Assembly (NCBI GenBank): GCA_964483985.1
Contig: CAZADS010000088.1
Span: 47,059-111,058, forward strand
DNA from: CAZADS01 sp964483985
GTDB taxonomy: Bacteria; Pseudomonadota; Alphaproteobacteria; Thalassobaculales; Thalassobaculaceae
DNA: 64,000 nt
Reading direction: 5' to 3'
The translations under genes and the position numbers were made by a program. Positions 37,967 to 47,576 of the stretch are shown here, in pieces. The notes beneath the pieces are model-generated. The model had not been told where the DNA came from and did no database searches. It was given only the letters and a program-made list of their open reading frames with translations. Every line of letters begins with the position of its first letter. The stretch's first letter is position 1.

Positions 37967-37991
37967 TCAGTTAAAGCATTTTGAAATTTAG

Positions 37992-39146
37992 TTATGAACG
38001 GAATTTAAGCCAAGAGTTGATCCTGCGACAGGATTCTCTAACGGTTTCAGTGGAACCTGCGAAGGAGATTCTAACATTGTGGCATCCTCTATCCGGATCG
38101 AAATCAACACCCGGCGTGCATGCAATTCCTATATCGCTCAACATTCTTTGACAAAATTCAACACTGTTATTGGAAAAATGAGCTATATTGGCATAAATAT
38201 AAAAGGCTCCATCCGCTGGCGCTAAATCTTTTATGCCGGCCTTCGGCAGTTCATTCAAAAGCACGTCACGGTTAATTTCGTAACGCTTCACGTTGGCTTC
38301 GGCTTCCTCGTAACAATCAAATGCAGCTGTGGCAGCAATCTGAGATAATGTCGGCGGAGAAATAAACATATTTTGTGCTAAACATTCAACTGACCTGATC
38401 AAATCTGGCGGCACAATCATCCATCCTAGACGCCATCCGGTCATCGAAAAATATTTGGAGAAACTGTTTATCACTAACGAATTTGGTTCCACCTCTAAAG
38501 CAGAGACCGCTTTGTCATCATAAGTGATCCCATGATAAATCTCATCCGAAATCAATCGAATATCATTCGATTTGCAATAGTCAGTAAGTTCAATCATTTT
38601 TTGTTTGCCAATCATCGTGCCTGTCGGATTCGAAGGACTAGCTAAAATCACACCATCTATCGAACCTTCTAAAGATTTTAATAGGTCTACCGTAGGTTGA
38701 AAACGATGCTCGGGCCCAGCTAGAATAATTACAGGCTCAATCCCGAGTGATTCAAGAATGTTTCTGTAAGCAGGATATCCTGGCGAAACCATTGCGACAC
38801 GATCTCCATGATCAAAAGCGGCTAAAAAGCTGAGTATAAACGCTGCCGATGAGCCTTTAGTTATAGCTATTCTTTCTATGGGAATGGAAATTCCATACCA
38901 ATTTTTATAATGTTCGACTATCTTCTCTCTCAGTTTCACGATACCATAAGCTAGAGTGTAGCCTAGATTATCAGTTTCCAAAGCTAGCTTAGCTGCTTCA
39001 ATTACTTTTTTGGGGGCTTTAGTAGAAGGTTGCCCTACTTCTAGATGAAGTATATTTTTACCCTGAGCCTCAGCATTTATAGCAGATTGCATCACATCCA
39101 TGACAATAAATGGAGGTACTTTTCCTCGCCTAGCCACCTTAAGCAT
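37992..39146 (-). CDS. Class I/II pyridoxal-phosphate aminotransferase
   Basis: A 384-residue fold-type I aminotransferase of the aspartate/aromatic family. The PLP lysine lies in INSFSKYFSMTGWRLGW (about residue 233), with ASPSNPTGT, DEIYHGITYD and the C-terminal substrate arginine in VRISFAGS. Family members with the N-terminal HLEVGQPSTKAP segment include alanine- and aspartate-type enzymes; substrate is not predictable. It is convergent with rne, with only 25 bases between the stops, and divergent from the M48 protease gene. Confidence 0.9.
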   Translation of the reverse strand: MLKVARRGKVPPFIVMDVMQSAINAEAQGKNILHLEVGQPSTKAPKKVIEAAKLALETDNLGYTLAYGIVKLREKIVEHYKNWYGISIPIERIAITKGSSAAFILSFLAAFDHGDRVAMVSPGYPAYRNILESLGIEPVIILAGPEHRFQPTVDLLKSLEGSIDGVILASPSNPTGTMIGKQKMIELTDYCKSNDIRLISDEIYHGITYDDKAVSALEVEPNSLVINSFSKYFSMTGWRLGWMIVPPDLIRSVECLAQNMFISPPTLSQIAATAAFDCYEEAEANVKRYEINRDVLLNELPKAGIKDLAPADGAFYIYANIAHFSNNSVEFCQRMLSDIGIACTPGVDFDPDRGCHNVRISFAGSTETVRESCRRINSWLKFRS

Positions 39147-39302
39147 ATTTTTCCCTTTCGACGGTTCCTCAAGGCGAATAAAACCTTAGTAATGGAAAAT
39201 TTCTCCAATATCACTTTTGGACGCCCAAATATGTTACCGCATTGCTGCACTTTACATTTCAATCTAATAGACAAACTCATCAAATCCAAATGATCCTTTT
39301 TG

Positions 39303-40658
39303 ATGCTAAATTTATATAAATTTTCAAAAGTTTTAGTCACCTTAAGCGTGGTCATCCTATGCTTGGAACCTTTATCTGCCGATGCTAAGCCAAATAATAG
39401 AAAGTTAATATTCGATACTGAAATCGATGCTACTTTGAGGTTTTTCGCAGACCCGTTACTTAGAGCAGCGAATATTCCGGTTGAATCGGTTCGCATTATT
39501 GTTGTTAAAGATAATAACTTAAACGCCTTTGTATCCAATGGTCGAAGGCTATTTCTTCATACGGGGTTACTATTAGAATTCAAATCACCGCTTGTGCTAC
39601 TTGGCGTTTTAGCACATGAACTTGGCCACATAGCCGGCGGTCATATAGCAAGGAAATCGCGTGCTATTCAGGACGCCTCGAAAGCAAGCATGGTAGCAAC
39701 TGTTCTAGGGACAGTAGCTACCATTGCCGGAGGTAGAAGCGATGTATCAATCCCTATCTCGCAAAGTCTAGTAAATGTCGTAACATCTTCCCTATTGAGA
39801 CATAACCGAATCCAGGAAGCTGCAGCTGATCATGCGGCTCTCCGGTTTTTAGAATCTGCGGGGTTCTCGGCAATAGGAGTAAACGAAATTTTAAAAACTC
39901 TGCTTAAGCAAGAGTTATTACATACTACGCTACGCTCTCCCTACGCGCTTACGCATCCCCCAACTAAAGATCGTATTTTGTTGGTCAAGAAACATTTGAA
40001 ACTTTCGCAACATACAGGATCGACCCTAGCACCAATTTATGATCGACTCTTCCAACGAATGGTAGCTAAATTACATGGTTTCCTCCTATCCCCAAGAGAA
40101 ACGTTTTTACGTTATCCAATCACCGAGAAAACACCCGCATCGCGCTATGCACACGCTATTGCCAGTTTCCAAAATTCTGATACAAACAAAGCATTAAAAT
40201 TAGTTAACGAACTGATTCGGGAATTCCCAAATGATGGGTATTATTGGGAGTTGAAAGGGCAAATATTATTCAAAATCGGTAAAGCCCCCGAATCACTTCG
40301 AGCTTATAAGACAGCTTTATCCCATATCGAAAAAGCACCGTTGATTGAAACCGCAATAGGACAAGCTGCTCTTGCTATTAATAGCCCAACCTCCAATAAG
40401 GAAGCGCTTAAATATTTAAAAAAAGCGAGTCTTGTTTTACCCGATCTGGGATTTATTTGGCACCAATTAGCGATCGCTCAGGGACGAACTGGCGATCTCG
40501 GGATGGCTACTCTATCGTTAGCCGAGGAAGCTGTTATACATAATAGAATCGAGGACGCTAGGCGTCTTGCACACCGAGCCCAAACTAAATTAAAACGAGG
40601 AACATCAGGTTGGCAACGCGCAGACGATATAGTCCATCTTACAAATCGAAATAACTAA
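39303..40658 (+). CDS. M48-family periplasmic metalloprotease with TPR repeats (BepA/YfgC-like)
   Basis: About 451 residues. A signal peptide (residues about 1-27, ending SADA) leads to a zinc protease domain with HELGHIAGGH (about residue 107) and the third-ligand region EAAADHAALRFLE. The C-terminal half consists of TPR-like repeats (ELKGQILFKIGKAPESLRAY, QLAIAQGRTGDLGMATLSLA). BepA in E. coli supports outer-membrane protein assembly and quality control. An adjacent in-frame TTG at 39300 is the alternative start. A DsbA-like gene follows 93 bases downstream; the pair is commonly found together in alphaproteobacteria. Confidence 0.9.
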   Translation: MLNLYKFSKVLVTLSVVILCLEPLSADAKPNNRKLIFDTEIDATLRFFADPLLRAANIPVESVRIIVVKDNNLNAFVSNGRRLFLHTGLLLEFKSPLVLLGVLAHELGHIAGGHIARKSRAIQDASKASMVATVLGTVATIAGGRSDVSIPISQSLVNVVTSSLLRHNRIQEAAADHAALRFLESAGFSAIGVNEILKTLLKQELLHTTLRSPYALTHPPTKDRILLVKKHLKLSQHTGSTLAPIYDRLFQRMVAKLHGFLLSPRETFLRYPITEKTPASRYAHAIASFQNSDTNKALKLVNELIREFPNDGYYWELKGQILFKIGKAPESLRAYKTALSHIEKAPLIETAIGQAALAINSPTSNKEALKYLKKASLVLPDLGFIWHQLAIAQGRTGDLGMATLSLAEEAVIHNRIEDARRLAHRAQTKLKRGTSGWQRADDIVHLTNRNN

Positions 40659-40751
40659 AATTGGCGACTTTATAAACTTTTAATTAATACGGTTTTTTTC
40701 AACAATAGGCAAAAGAAACAGACTTTGTGGTGGAGAAACGGACATTCCCGC

Positions 40752-41522
40752 ATGCTAAAATATAAAAAATTTATAACGAGACTAACTTTAAGTGCTGGAA
40801 TTCTTTTTAGTTTTTCACAACACAGCGTGGGGCATGAGACGAAGACTTTGAACATAAGAACGCCCTCAGATGTAAAGACCATAGAAGCGCTCATCCGTAA
40901 CTATATTTTAAAACACCCAGAAATTATCATAAAGTCTCTCGACGACATGGAGAAACAGAAAAAAGCTGCGGAACATAAATTGCAAGCATCTAGAATTAAA
41001 AATCACCTTAGAGACTTAGAAAGAGATGAAAAAGATCCTGTAATTGGTAATCTTGATGGAGATATTACAATAGTGGAATTCTTCGACTACCAATGTGGTT
41101 ATTGCAGGATAATGATCAACCCATTACTAGAACTTTTAAGAGAAGACGGAAAGACAAGGATCGTAATGAAGGAATTTCCCATTTTGGGACCACTATCTAT
41201 GCTAGCAGCCAAAGCATCGCTAGCGTCTATGAAGCAAAATAAATATGAAGCATTTCATACTGCCCTCATGCGACTTCGCGGACGTCTAACCAAGCCTGCT
41301 ATATTTCAAATCGGTGCAGAGGTAGGTTTGAATATCAGGCAACTAAAAAAAGAAATGTCTTCGCCGGAGATCCTCAACCAAATCAAAAACAATCTCAAGC
41401 TCGGACGTAACCTTTCCATAAGAGGAACCCCAGCCTTTATAATAGGAGGAAGAATATTCCCGGGAGCATTAACAGAATTGCAACTGAATGACCTTATTAC
41501 AACGATCAGGAATACTAATTAA
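40752..41522 (+). CDS. DsbA-family thiol-disulfide oxidoreductase (Com1/ScsC-like)
   Basis: A periplasmic thioredoxin-fold protein of about 256 residues with an N-terminal signal peptide (LTLSAGILFSFSQHSVG), a helical linker of about 60 residues rich in Lys/Glu that suggests an oligomerisation stalk as in ScsC or Com1, then the active site FFDYQCGYCRIM with CxxC = CGYC, and the cis-proline loop RGTPAFIIGG. Such proteins introduce or shuffle disulfide bonds. A TTG at 40725 has a GGAG just after it; ATG at 40752 gives a cleaner signal peptide and is preferred. Convergent with the GST gene 12 bases away. Confidence 0.88.
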   Translation: MLKYKKFITRLTLSAGILFSFSQHSVGHETKTLNIRTPSDVKTIEALIRNYILKHPEIIIKSLDDMEKQKKAAEHKLQASRIKNHLRDLERDEKDPVIGNLDGDITIVEFFDYQCGYCRIMINPLLELLREDGKTRIVMKEFPILGPLSMLAAKASLASMKQNKYEAFHTALMRLRGRLTKPAIFQIGAEVGLNIRQLKKEMSSPEILNQIKNNLKLGRNLSIRGTPAFIIGGRIFPGALTELQLNDLITTIRNTN

Positions 41523-41534
41523 GTATTATTTATT

Positions 41535-42188
41535 TTACAATTTTTCTGCGTCGGGTTGATTATCGGGATGAGCTAGGCTAAATGCTCTGTGTTTTTTGCT
41601 CTCGACCCAAATACTATTTATTTTGGGATAAAGACTTATATCAAAGGAATACCGAAACGCATTAAATATCTGTGGGACAAGACAAATATCTGCCAAAGTT
41701 GGGCTATCCCCATTGCAAAAAACGCCCTGACGTTCATCTTTTTGTAGTAAGTTTTCAAATGCCGTAAACCCTAACGTAATCCAATGATTATACCATTCAA
41801 CAATAGCCGTTTCGTCCTGATTCATTCTTGTTTTTAAAAAATTCAAAACCCTTAAATTATCGATAGGATGCACGTCACAACAAACAAGATGAGCGAGAGC
41901 TCGAACTCTGGCCCGGTCTAAGGGCTCAGAAGGTATAAAGCTCGGGGCCGCAGGAAATCTTTCATCCAAAAACTCAAGTATCGCTAGTGACTGAGTCAAG
42001 ATTCTACCATCTATTTCCAGAGCAGGAATCAACTCCTGCGGATTGAGTTGATGAAAGGCATCCGTTTTATGCTCACCATTTCTCAAATGATACGAGACTG
42101 TTTTGTATTTTAGCTTTTTGAGATTTAGCGCAATTCTTACTCTGTATGCTGCCGAAGATCGATAATAACCATGCAATACCAGGCTCAT
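41535..42188 (-). CDS. maiA: Maleylacetoacetate isomerase (zeta-class GST)
   Basis: A 217-residue zeta-class glutathione transferase. The signature YYRSSAAYRVRIALNLK near the N-terminus is the zeta-class SSCxxRVRIAL motif with the Cys replaced by Ala, followed by LNPQELIPALEIDG and LTQSLAILEFLDERFP. MaiA isomerises maleylacetoacetate to fumarylacetoacetate in tyrosine degradation with glutathione; loss of the cysteine is tolerated in some members. No hmgA or fahA neighbours are present in this window. The start ATG follows a redundant TTG. Confidence 0.85.
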   Translation of the reverse strand: MSLVLHGYYRSSAAYRVRIALNLKKLKYKTVSYHLRNGEHKTDAFHQLNPQELIPALEIDGRILTQSLAILEFLDERFPAAPSFIPSEPLDRARVRALAHLVCCDVHPIDNLRVLNFLKTRMNQDETAIVEWYNHWITLGFTAFENLLQKDERQGVFCNGDSPTLADICLVPQIFNAFRYSFDISLYPKINSIWVESKKHRAFSLAHPDNQPDAEKL

Positions 42189-42313
42189 CAAAAATACTCC
42201 GACCCTTTATGAGACATTAATCCAGCTAGAGGCTTTAAGAACAGGTCATCTACATCTCGAAGTCAGCAACATCTCAATGTCAATTTTAAACATAAAGTAA
42301 TTGATACGAATAT

Positions 42314-43114
42314 TTATCTATTTAACAACACAGGAAAAGTGTCCGAATCAAGCGGTTGTCCGACCTCTAAAACAACTTCGGGAAACGGAGGCGACATTTC
42401 TCCTTTTCTTTTCACATAAACCGCATCATCTCCCGTAAACCTGGCCACAAATGCTCTCCTTCGATTCTTTAGAGAAAGATTGCCTGGAGCACCATGGATC
42501 GTCAAAAAATGAAATGCGATGCAATCTCCAGGTTCCAGATTCCACGACATTATTTCGTGCTTTTCTCGCTCAGAATCTATATCTGGAATCATCTCGTAAC
42601 CTTCGTCCTGCCTTTGAAATTGCGTGCCTATAAATTTAGTGGGTGTAAACCATCTACCCCAATTATGGGAATTAGAGACAAACTGAACGCATGTGTCTGT
42701 AGTAACTGAATCTAATGGAATCCAAAGAGAACAATTGTCTCGGCCGTCTACACAATAATAAGGCTGATCGTGATGCCAAGGGGTGCGCTTTTGTGTGCCT
42801 GGTTCTTTAACCAAAACATGTTCGTGGAAAAGGTTTACTTTGGAAGACCCCATCAATTCCCCAGCGACTTTAGCAGCGGGTGATTCAAATAAAAAAGATC
42901 TGTATTCTCTAATACGCTGCCAATTGCAATAGTCGCCAATAAATGCTCCTTTATTTTCGCTACCAGAATAATTCCGCATATAAGGTCCAGGGAATTCAAG
43001 ATTTAATTCCAAACCTTTTCTTAATTTATTTATCCACTTACTTGAGAATACATTACGTAATAATACCGCACCACGGCTGTGGAAATTATCAATAATCTCA
43101 GCATTCAAGGGCAT
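42314..43114 (-). CDS. Phytanoyl-CoA dioxygenase (PhyH) family protein
   Basis: A 266-residue Fe(II)/2-oxoglutarate dioxygenase. The metal facial triad is visible: WHHDQPYYCVDG (HxD, about residues 118-129) and the distal His in TIHGAPGNLS, with the 2-oxoglutarate-binding Arg in RRAFVARFTGDD. Bacterial PhyH proteins hydroxylate fatty acyl-CoA, ectoine, or amino-acid-like substrates; the target here is unknown. AAGGAGTG stands six bases before the ATG. The gene lies alone on the minus strand between maiA and an unknown protein gene. Confidence 0.87.
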   Translation of the reverse strand: MPLNAEIIDNFHSRGAVLLRNVFSSKWINKLRKGLELNLEFPGPYMRNYSGSENKGAFIGDYCNWQRIREYRSFLFESPAAKVAGELMGSSKVNLFHEHVLVKEPGTQKRTPWHHDQPYYCVDGRDNCSLWIPLDSVTTDTCVQFVSNSHNWGRWFTPTKFIGTQFQRQDEGYEMIPDIDSEREKHEIMSWNLEPGDCIAFHFLTIHGAPGNLSLKNRRRAFVARFTGDDAVYVKRKGEMSPPFPEVVLEVGQPLDSDTFPVLLNR

Positions 43115-43190
43115 CTACACTCCTTATGGTCATAAAAAGACATTAAATCTGCTTACCCAAGCTGATTCAAGTCGAAAGCTCTCTACAATC

Positions 43191-43835
43191 TCATTTACCC
43201 ATCATACCAGTTACACTGATATCCTCTGATCCAATGGCATTTTTCAAAATATCAAGGCCGTGGCACAATTCCTGATAAGAATCCCGGTAATGCCTCAATT
43301 CTGCCAATTCTGCCTGCTTCAAACTACCACGTGCCGCATCTCCGGCCTCTAGTAATTTTGCGATATATCGTCCACGAACTTGAGCCGTAAGTCGCGTTAC
43401 TTTAGCTATCTCTTCACTTGTAACATCCATCAATACAGTTTTAGCAAAAAACCTATTTTGATTGGCTTGGAATCTATCTAATTCACGAACAAATTGATTT
43501 GGATTAATGCCCGGAGAATTTGACCCTCCTCCCAATTTTGTAGCCCCATTAAGTTGGTCCGATGCTTCGTTTACAATCTGTTTACTTGCGCCCTTTGACG
43601 ATATTTCCTGATTGACATTGGCTGGGTGATGGACACGCTTAGCTTTGATTTCAGGCGCATGAAAAGTATCAGAAAGGCCTAACACGCTTGAATCTGTGGC
43701 ATGTTTCTTGGGCAATCTAGACCTGGCATTAGAATTGTTAGTAAGCTGGGTCCAGTCGGGAGTGGAAGCAGAATCTGGCTGCTCCTTTTTATCTCTTTGT
43801 GCCAGCCCTGCCTTCAATACCCCAGTTAATGACAT
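43191..43835 (-). CDS. Hypothetical protein, disordered N-terminus and helical C-terminus
   Basis: About 214 residues. I do not recognise a family. The first 110 residues are low-complexity, rich in Ser, Asn, Lys and Gly, and look disordered. From about residue 115 onward the sequence is helical and coiled-coil-like (QFVRELDRFQANQNRFFAKT, RLTAQVRGRYIAKLLEAGD, LAELRHYRDSYQELCHGLDI). The ATG at 43835 has GGAGAAG six bases upstream, better than a start nine codons earlier. No signal peptide or membrane segment is visible. Good ribosome-binding site and composition support a real gene. Confidence 0.7.
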   Translation of the reverse strand: MSLTGVLKAGLAQRDKKEQPDSASTPDWTQLTNNSNARSRLPKKHATDSSVLGLSDTFHAPEIKAKRVHHPANVNQEISSKGASKQIVNEASDQLNGATKLGGGSNSPGINPNQFVRELDRFQANQNRFFAKTVLMDVTSEEIAKVTRLTAQVRGRYIAKLLEAGDAARGSLKQAELAELRHYRDSYQELCHGLDILKNAIGSEDISVTGMMGK

Positions 43836-44061
43836 TTTCTTCTCCATTACATAAAACTTCATTATTTTAAATTATGAAAATAGCCTCGCAAAAGTCATGC
43901 CGCCTACAAAGTATAGAAAAAATGCTAAACGTTAATGCGGGAAGGCCGCCAAAAATTTGGCTCTTGCTCGAAAACATTAGAACAGCCAAAGTAAGAAAAA
44001 TCAGTTATTACTCTCCGGCATCCGTTCGGGTCCTAACCGTCAGCTAAAATGAGGAGCATCT

Positions 44062-44733
44062 ATGGCAACTGTCATTTCCCAGTTATTACCTAAAGATAAA
44101 ATAAGGGTGATCGCAGCGAAGCTTTTCTCAATGCCATTCGCTGATGGAAACATGAGTTCTGGAATATTAGGAAATGACATAAAGAAAAACAAACAAATCC
44201 CACCTAATAGCGCAGAATACCGAGAAATTTCCGAGTTGGTAATGACCGCAATGAGAGAAAATGAAGTCTTCAATACCGCGGCCATTCCAAGACGGATTCT
44301 TTCTCCAATTTTTAACGCCTACGGACAGGGTGATCAATACGGCAAACACATTGATGCCGCTATGATGGGTTCCTACCCAGGAATGAGAACTGATTTGTCT
44401 ATCACGATTTTTCTAAATGACCCTAGCGCTTATGAAGGAGGAGAGTTAACCCTCGAATCCCCCTTCGGTGAGCATGAATACAAACTGGATCCTGGCGACG
44501 CTATTTTGTACCCAACTCAATATGTACATCAAGTTAAACCTGTTACTAGAGGCCGCCGACTAGCAGCAGTAACGTGGATCGAGAGCATGGTTCCGGATTA
44601 CCAAAAACGAGAAATTCTTTCCGAATTAGCTGATGCTACGGCGGCGTTAATAGAAGACACTAAAAACTATGATGTGGTCAGAAAAATTGAAAAAGGGCGC
44701 TTAAATTTACTAAGAATGTGGGCTAAAACCTAA
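44062..44733 (+). CDS. PKHD-type Fe(II)/2-oxoglutarate hydroxylase (YbiX/PiuC-like)
   Basis: A 223-residue dioxygenase of the PiuC/YbiX family, often linked with iron uptake. The ligand set reads YGKHIDAAMM (HxD), LDPGDAILYPTQYVHQVKPV with the distal His, and RGRRLAAVTWIES with the co-substrate Arg. GAGGAG precedes the ATG. Family and residues are clear; neither the substrate nor iron regulation is demonstrated, and no TonB receptor adjoins it as it often does elsewhere. Confidence 0.92.
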   Translation: MATVISQLLPKDKIRVIAAKLFSMPFADGNMSSGILGNDIKKNKQIPPNSAEYREISELVMTAMRENEVFNTAAIPRRILSPIFNAYGQGDQYGKHIDAAMMGSYPGMRTDLSITIFLNDPSAYEGGELTLESPFGEHEYKLDPGDAILYPTQYVHQVKPVTRGRRLAAVTWIESMVPDYQKREILSELADATAALIEDTKNYDVVRKIEKGRLNLLRMWAKT

Positions 44734-44776
44734 AACTCCCAGTGAACACTCCAACACAAAATATTGAACCACTGCA

Positions 44777-45859
44777 TTAACCTATTGCATATTCCTTTAC
44801 AAACTCAGATCGAAAAACCAAACCATGGCCAGGCCGTTCCGGTGCTATATAACTACCATTGATAGGCAATATCGGATCAATCCACGCGTCATCCATCCAA
44901 TTTACATACTCTAACATTAGAGCATTTGGAATTGAGGCCATCAACTGAACCATTAGTTCAGGAAACAAATGAGGCGCGATCTTCATTCCCCAAGTATCGG
45001 CTACCACCGCGATCTTTCGTAACTCCGTTAGCCCGCCTCGCATAACGTCCGGTTGCAGAATTGGTAGTTTTGGGTTTTCAAAAAATGGCCGCATATCGAA
45101 ACGAGTAAAATGTGTTTCCCCGCCAACAACACGCAAATCTAAAGCCTCAGCGATACGCGCGTAACCAGCAAAATCCTCACAAGCAACAGGTTCTTCTAAC
45201 CAATAAAGGTCATATTCTTGAAAACGACGTCCTGTAATGATTGCCTGATCTGCCGTCCAACCCATATTTGCATCAATCATAATCTCTATCCGGGGGCCCA
45301 GTGCATCCCTCATCATGGCAACATTACGAACATCTTGGTGTCGGTCAAACAAGATAGCGCATTGCATCTTAATTGCTTGAAATCCATCTTCGATATAACG
45401 TTGGGCTCTTTCAACCATTCCCTCAGGACCATAACCTCTCCAACACCCACTACCATAGGCCGGAATGGTATCGTTGGAGTGCCCCCAAAGGCGATGCAAC
45501 GGCATATTAGTATATTTTCCAAGCGCATCCCAAAGCGCTATATCGATTGCAGACTGGGCCATTAAAGTAACTCCCATCCGACCAATCCAATAATTAGATT
45601 TCCAAAGGTCTTGCCAAATTCCTTCAATATCCGTAGCGTCTCTGTTGATCAAAGTCGGGATAATAAGTTCATTCAAACAGGCTCTTATGGTGGGAACGCC
45701 ATTCCGGAGCAGGATAAGATACCCCATACCCGTAATACCCGAGACAGTTTCAATTTCCACGACTAAAATTTCGCGTGTGTCAGGAACTATAGGCCCAAAC
45801 TTAGGGGGATCGACCCAAGGAGCGCGTAAATGTCTTGTCCTAATTTCCTTAATTTTCAT
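44777..45859 (-). CDS. Enolase-superfamily enzyme, mandelate racemase/muconate lactonizing type
   Basis: A 360-residue MR/MLE protein. Metal ligands in order: MIDANMGW (Asp), YWLEEPV (Glu), and VVGGETHF (Glu); a catalytic His lies in KIAPHLFPEL. The Lys side is FQAIKMQC. The N-terminal capping domain (EIETVSGITGMGYLI) is typical. The GGETHFTRFDM segment and a His base suggest an acid-sugar dehydratase-like member, such as the L-rhamnonate or galactarate-type groups, but this is a guess. It is divergent from the acyl-CoA ligase gene. Confidence 0.88.
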   Translation of the reverse strand: MKIKEIRTRHLRAPWVDPPKFGPIVPDTREILVVEIETVSGITGMGYLILLRNGVPTIRACLNELIIPTLINRDATDIEGIWQDLWKSNYWIGRMGVTLMAQSAIDIALWDALGKYTNMPLHRLWGHSNDTIPAYGSGCWRGYGPEGMVERAQRYIEDGFQAIKMQCAILFDRHQDVRNVAMMRDALGPRIEIMIDANMGWTADQAIITGRRFQEYDLYWLEEPVACEDFAGYARIAEALDLRVVGGETHFTRFDMRPFFENPKLPILQPDVMRGGLTELRKIAVVADTWGMKIAPHLFPELMVQLMASIPNALMLEYVNWMDDAWIDPILPINGSYIAPERPGHGLVFRSEFVKEYAIG

Positions 45860-46023
45860 TTAATCCTTCTCCATTCGTTGAATTCTAACCGTATTCGAAA
45901 TAACTCTTATAATGTCTATTTCATGGGGTGTTTATAATACTACTGACAGTAATTTTTCATAAATATAGAAAGAAAATTCTAATTTCAGTCACAAATTCTT
46001 ATTTTCCAAAGGAGCAGTAAGCT

Positions 46024-47568
46024 ATGAATTTCGCCGGAATTTTAGCTCGAATTTCCCTAACCTATGGGGATCGACCTGCTATATCCAAAGGTGAGGATGT
46101 ACTATTGGACTATCAAGCGCTTTCCAATAGGGTTCGTCGATTAGCAACGTCGTTCAGTATATCGCTCGGCCTTGAAGTTGGTGATAGAGTGGCGTTAGTG
46201 ATGAAAAATTGTCCCGAATATATAGAGCTAATGTTTGCATGTTGGCATGCTGGTACAGCCGTGGTGCCAGTCAATGCGAAACTTCATCCTCAAGAGTTTC
46301 GATATATTCTTGATAATAGTGGAGCAAAAGTCTGCTTTTTAACAAATGATTTAACAGAATCTATACAAGAAGCTTCTAAAGAACCCACCAATGTCCAACA
46401 TTGTATAAGTGTAAATTCACCAGAATATAGAGCCCTATTTAACTGTGATCCAAGCCCTTTAACCGAAGTACAACCTACCGACCTAGCATGGTTATTTTAT
46501 ACATCCGGGACAACGGGACGGCCTAAAGGTGCAATGCTTACACATCGTAATATCTATTCAATGACCATGAATTATTTTGTAGACGTCGATGTCATAGAAC
46601 CTCAGGATTGCATGATACACGCGGCCCCAATGAGCCACGGATCAGGTTTATACGCTCTTCCGCATGTGGCCCGAGGTGCCAACAACATAATCCCCGAAAG
46701 TGGTGCATTTGATGTAGCGGAAACATTTAAACTAATAGAGTATTGGGAAAAGTGTTCCTTTTTTTTCGCTCCAACCATGGTAACCCGTTTGGTAAATAGT
46801 CTTGAAAACAAATATTTTAATACGTCAAATTTAAAGACCATCGTTTATGGCGGTGCCCCGATGTATCTTACAGATACGTTAAAGGCTTTAAAACTACTAG
46901 GACCCAAGTTAGTTCAAATTTATGGCCAAGGTGAATCTCCCATGACCATTACTGGTCTGCCAAAGCGCATTTTCGTCGACGCAAAACATGAACGATATCA
47001 CACTAGGCTTGCTTCAGCCGGAATCGCCCGGACCGACGTCGAAATCAAAATCGTCGATGAGAATGGCTCTTCTTTAGATGTAGACGAAATAGGGGAAATT
47101 TTGGTCCGTGGAGACGTAGTCATGGCGGGGTATTGGGAGAATTCAGAAGCGACATCTAAATCTTTAAGGCATGGCTGGCTTTGGACGGGAGATATCGGTT
47201 TCATAGATTCGGAAGGTTTTCTTACTTTAAAAGATAGATCCAAAGATTTAATCATCTCAGGCGGCACCAATATTTACCCAAGAGAGATAGAAGAAGTTTT
47301 ATTAAAACATCCAGCTGTGTTCGAATGCGCCGTAATCGGCAGTCCGCACCCTGACTGGGGAGAAGAAGTTGTTGCGTTTATTGTTCGACATTCGGGAACA
47401 TCAGTTAGTGCTGCCGAACTTGATATACTTTGTTTAGATAATATTGCCCGATTTAAACGCCCAAAGAATTATAACTTTGTCGAAACATTACCTAAGAATA
47501 ATTATGGTAAAATCCTCAAAACAGTCCTGCGAAAAATGTCACCCGAAAACTACGACAGTGAACATTAA
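46024..47568 (+). CDS. AMP-dependent acyl-CoA synthetase/ligase
   Basis: A 514-residue ANL-family ligase. The adenylation motif is LFYTSGTTGRPKGAMLTHRN (about residues 156-175), with GYWENSEATSKSLRHGWLWTGD and the C-terminal hinge DRSKDLIISGGTNIYP, ending PKNNYGKILKTVLR with the catalytic lysine. It probably activates a medium/long-chain or aryl carboxylic acid as a CoA ester. AAAGGAGC lies about nine bases before the ATG. Its stop is nine bases from the convergent DUF3445 gene. Confidence 0.9.
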   Translation: MNFAGILARISLTYGDRPAISKGEDVLLDYQALSNRVRRLATSFSISLGLEVGDRVALVMKNCPEYIELMFACWHAGTAVVPVNAKLHPQEFRYILDNSGAKVCFLTNDLTESIQEASKEPTNVQHCISVNSPEYRALFNCDPSPLTEVQPTDLAWLFYTSGTTGRPKGAMLTHRNIYSMTMNYFVDVDVIEPQDCMIHAAPMSHGSGLYALPHVARGANNIIPESGAFDVAETFKLIEYWEKCSFFFAPTMVTRLVNSLENKYFNTSNLKTIVYGGAPMYLTDTLKALKLLGPKLVQIYGQGESPMTITGLPKRIFVDAKHERYHTRLASAGIARTDVEIKIVDENGSSLDVDEIGEILVRGDVVMAGYWENSEATSKSLRHGWLWTGDIGFIDSEGFLTLKDRSKDLIISGGTNIYPREIEEVLLKHPAVFECAVIGSPHPDWGEEVVAFIVRHSGTSVSAAELDILCLDNIARFKRPKNYNFVETLPKNNYGKILKTVLRKMSPENYDSEH

Positions 47569-47576
47569 GTTCTCCT

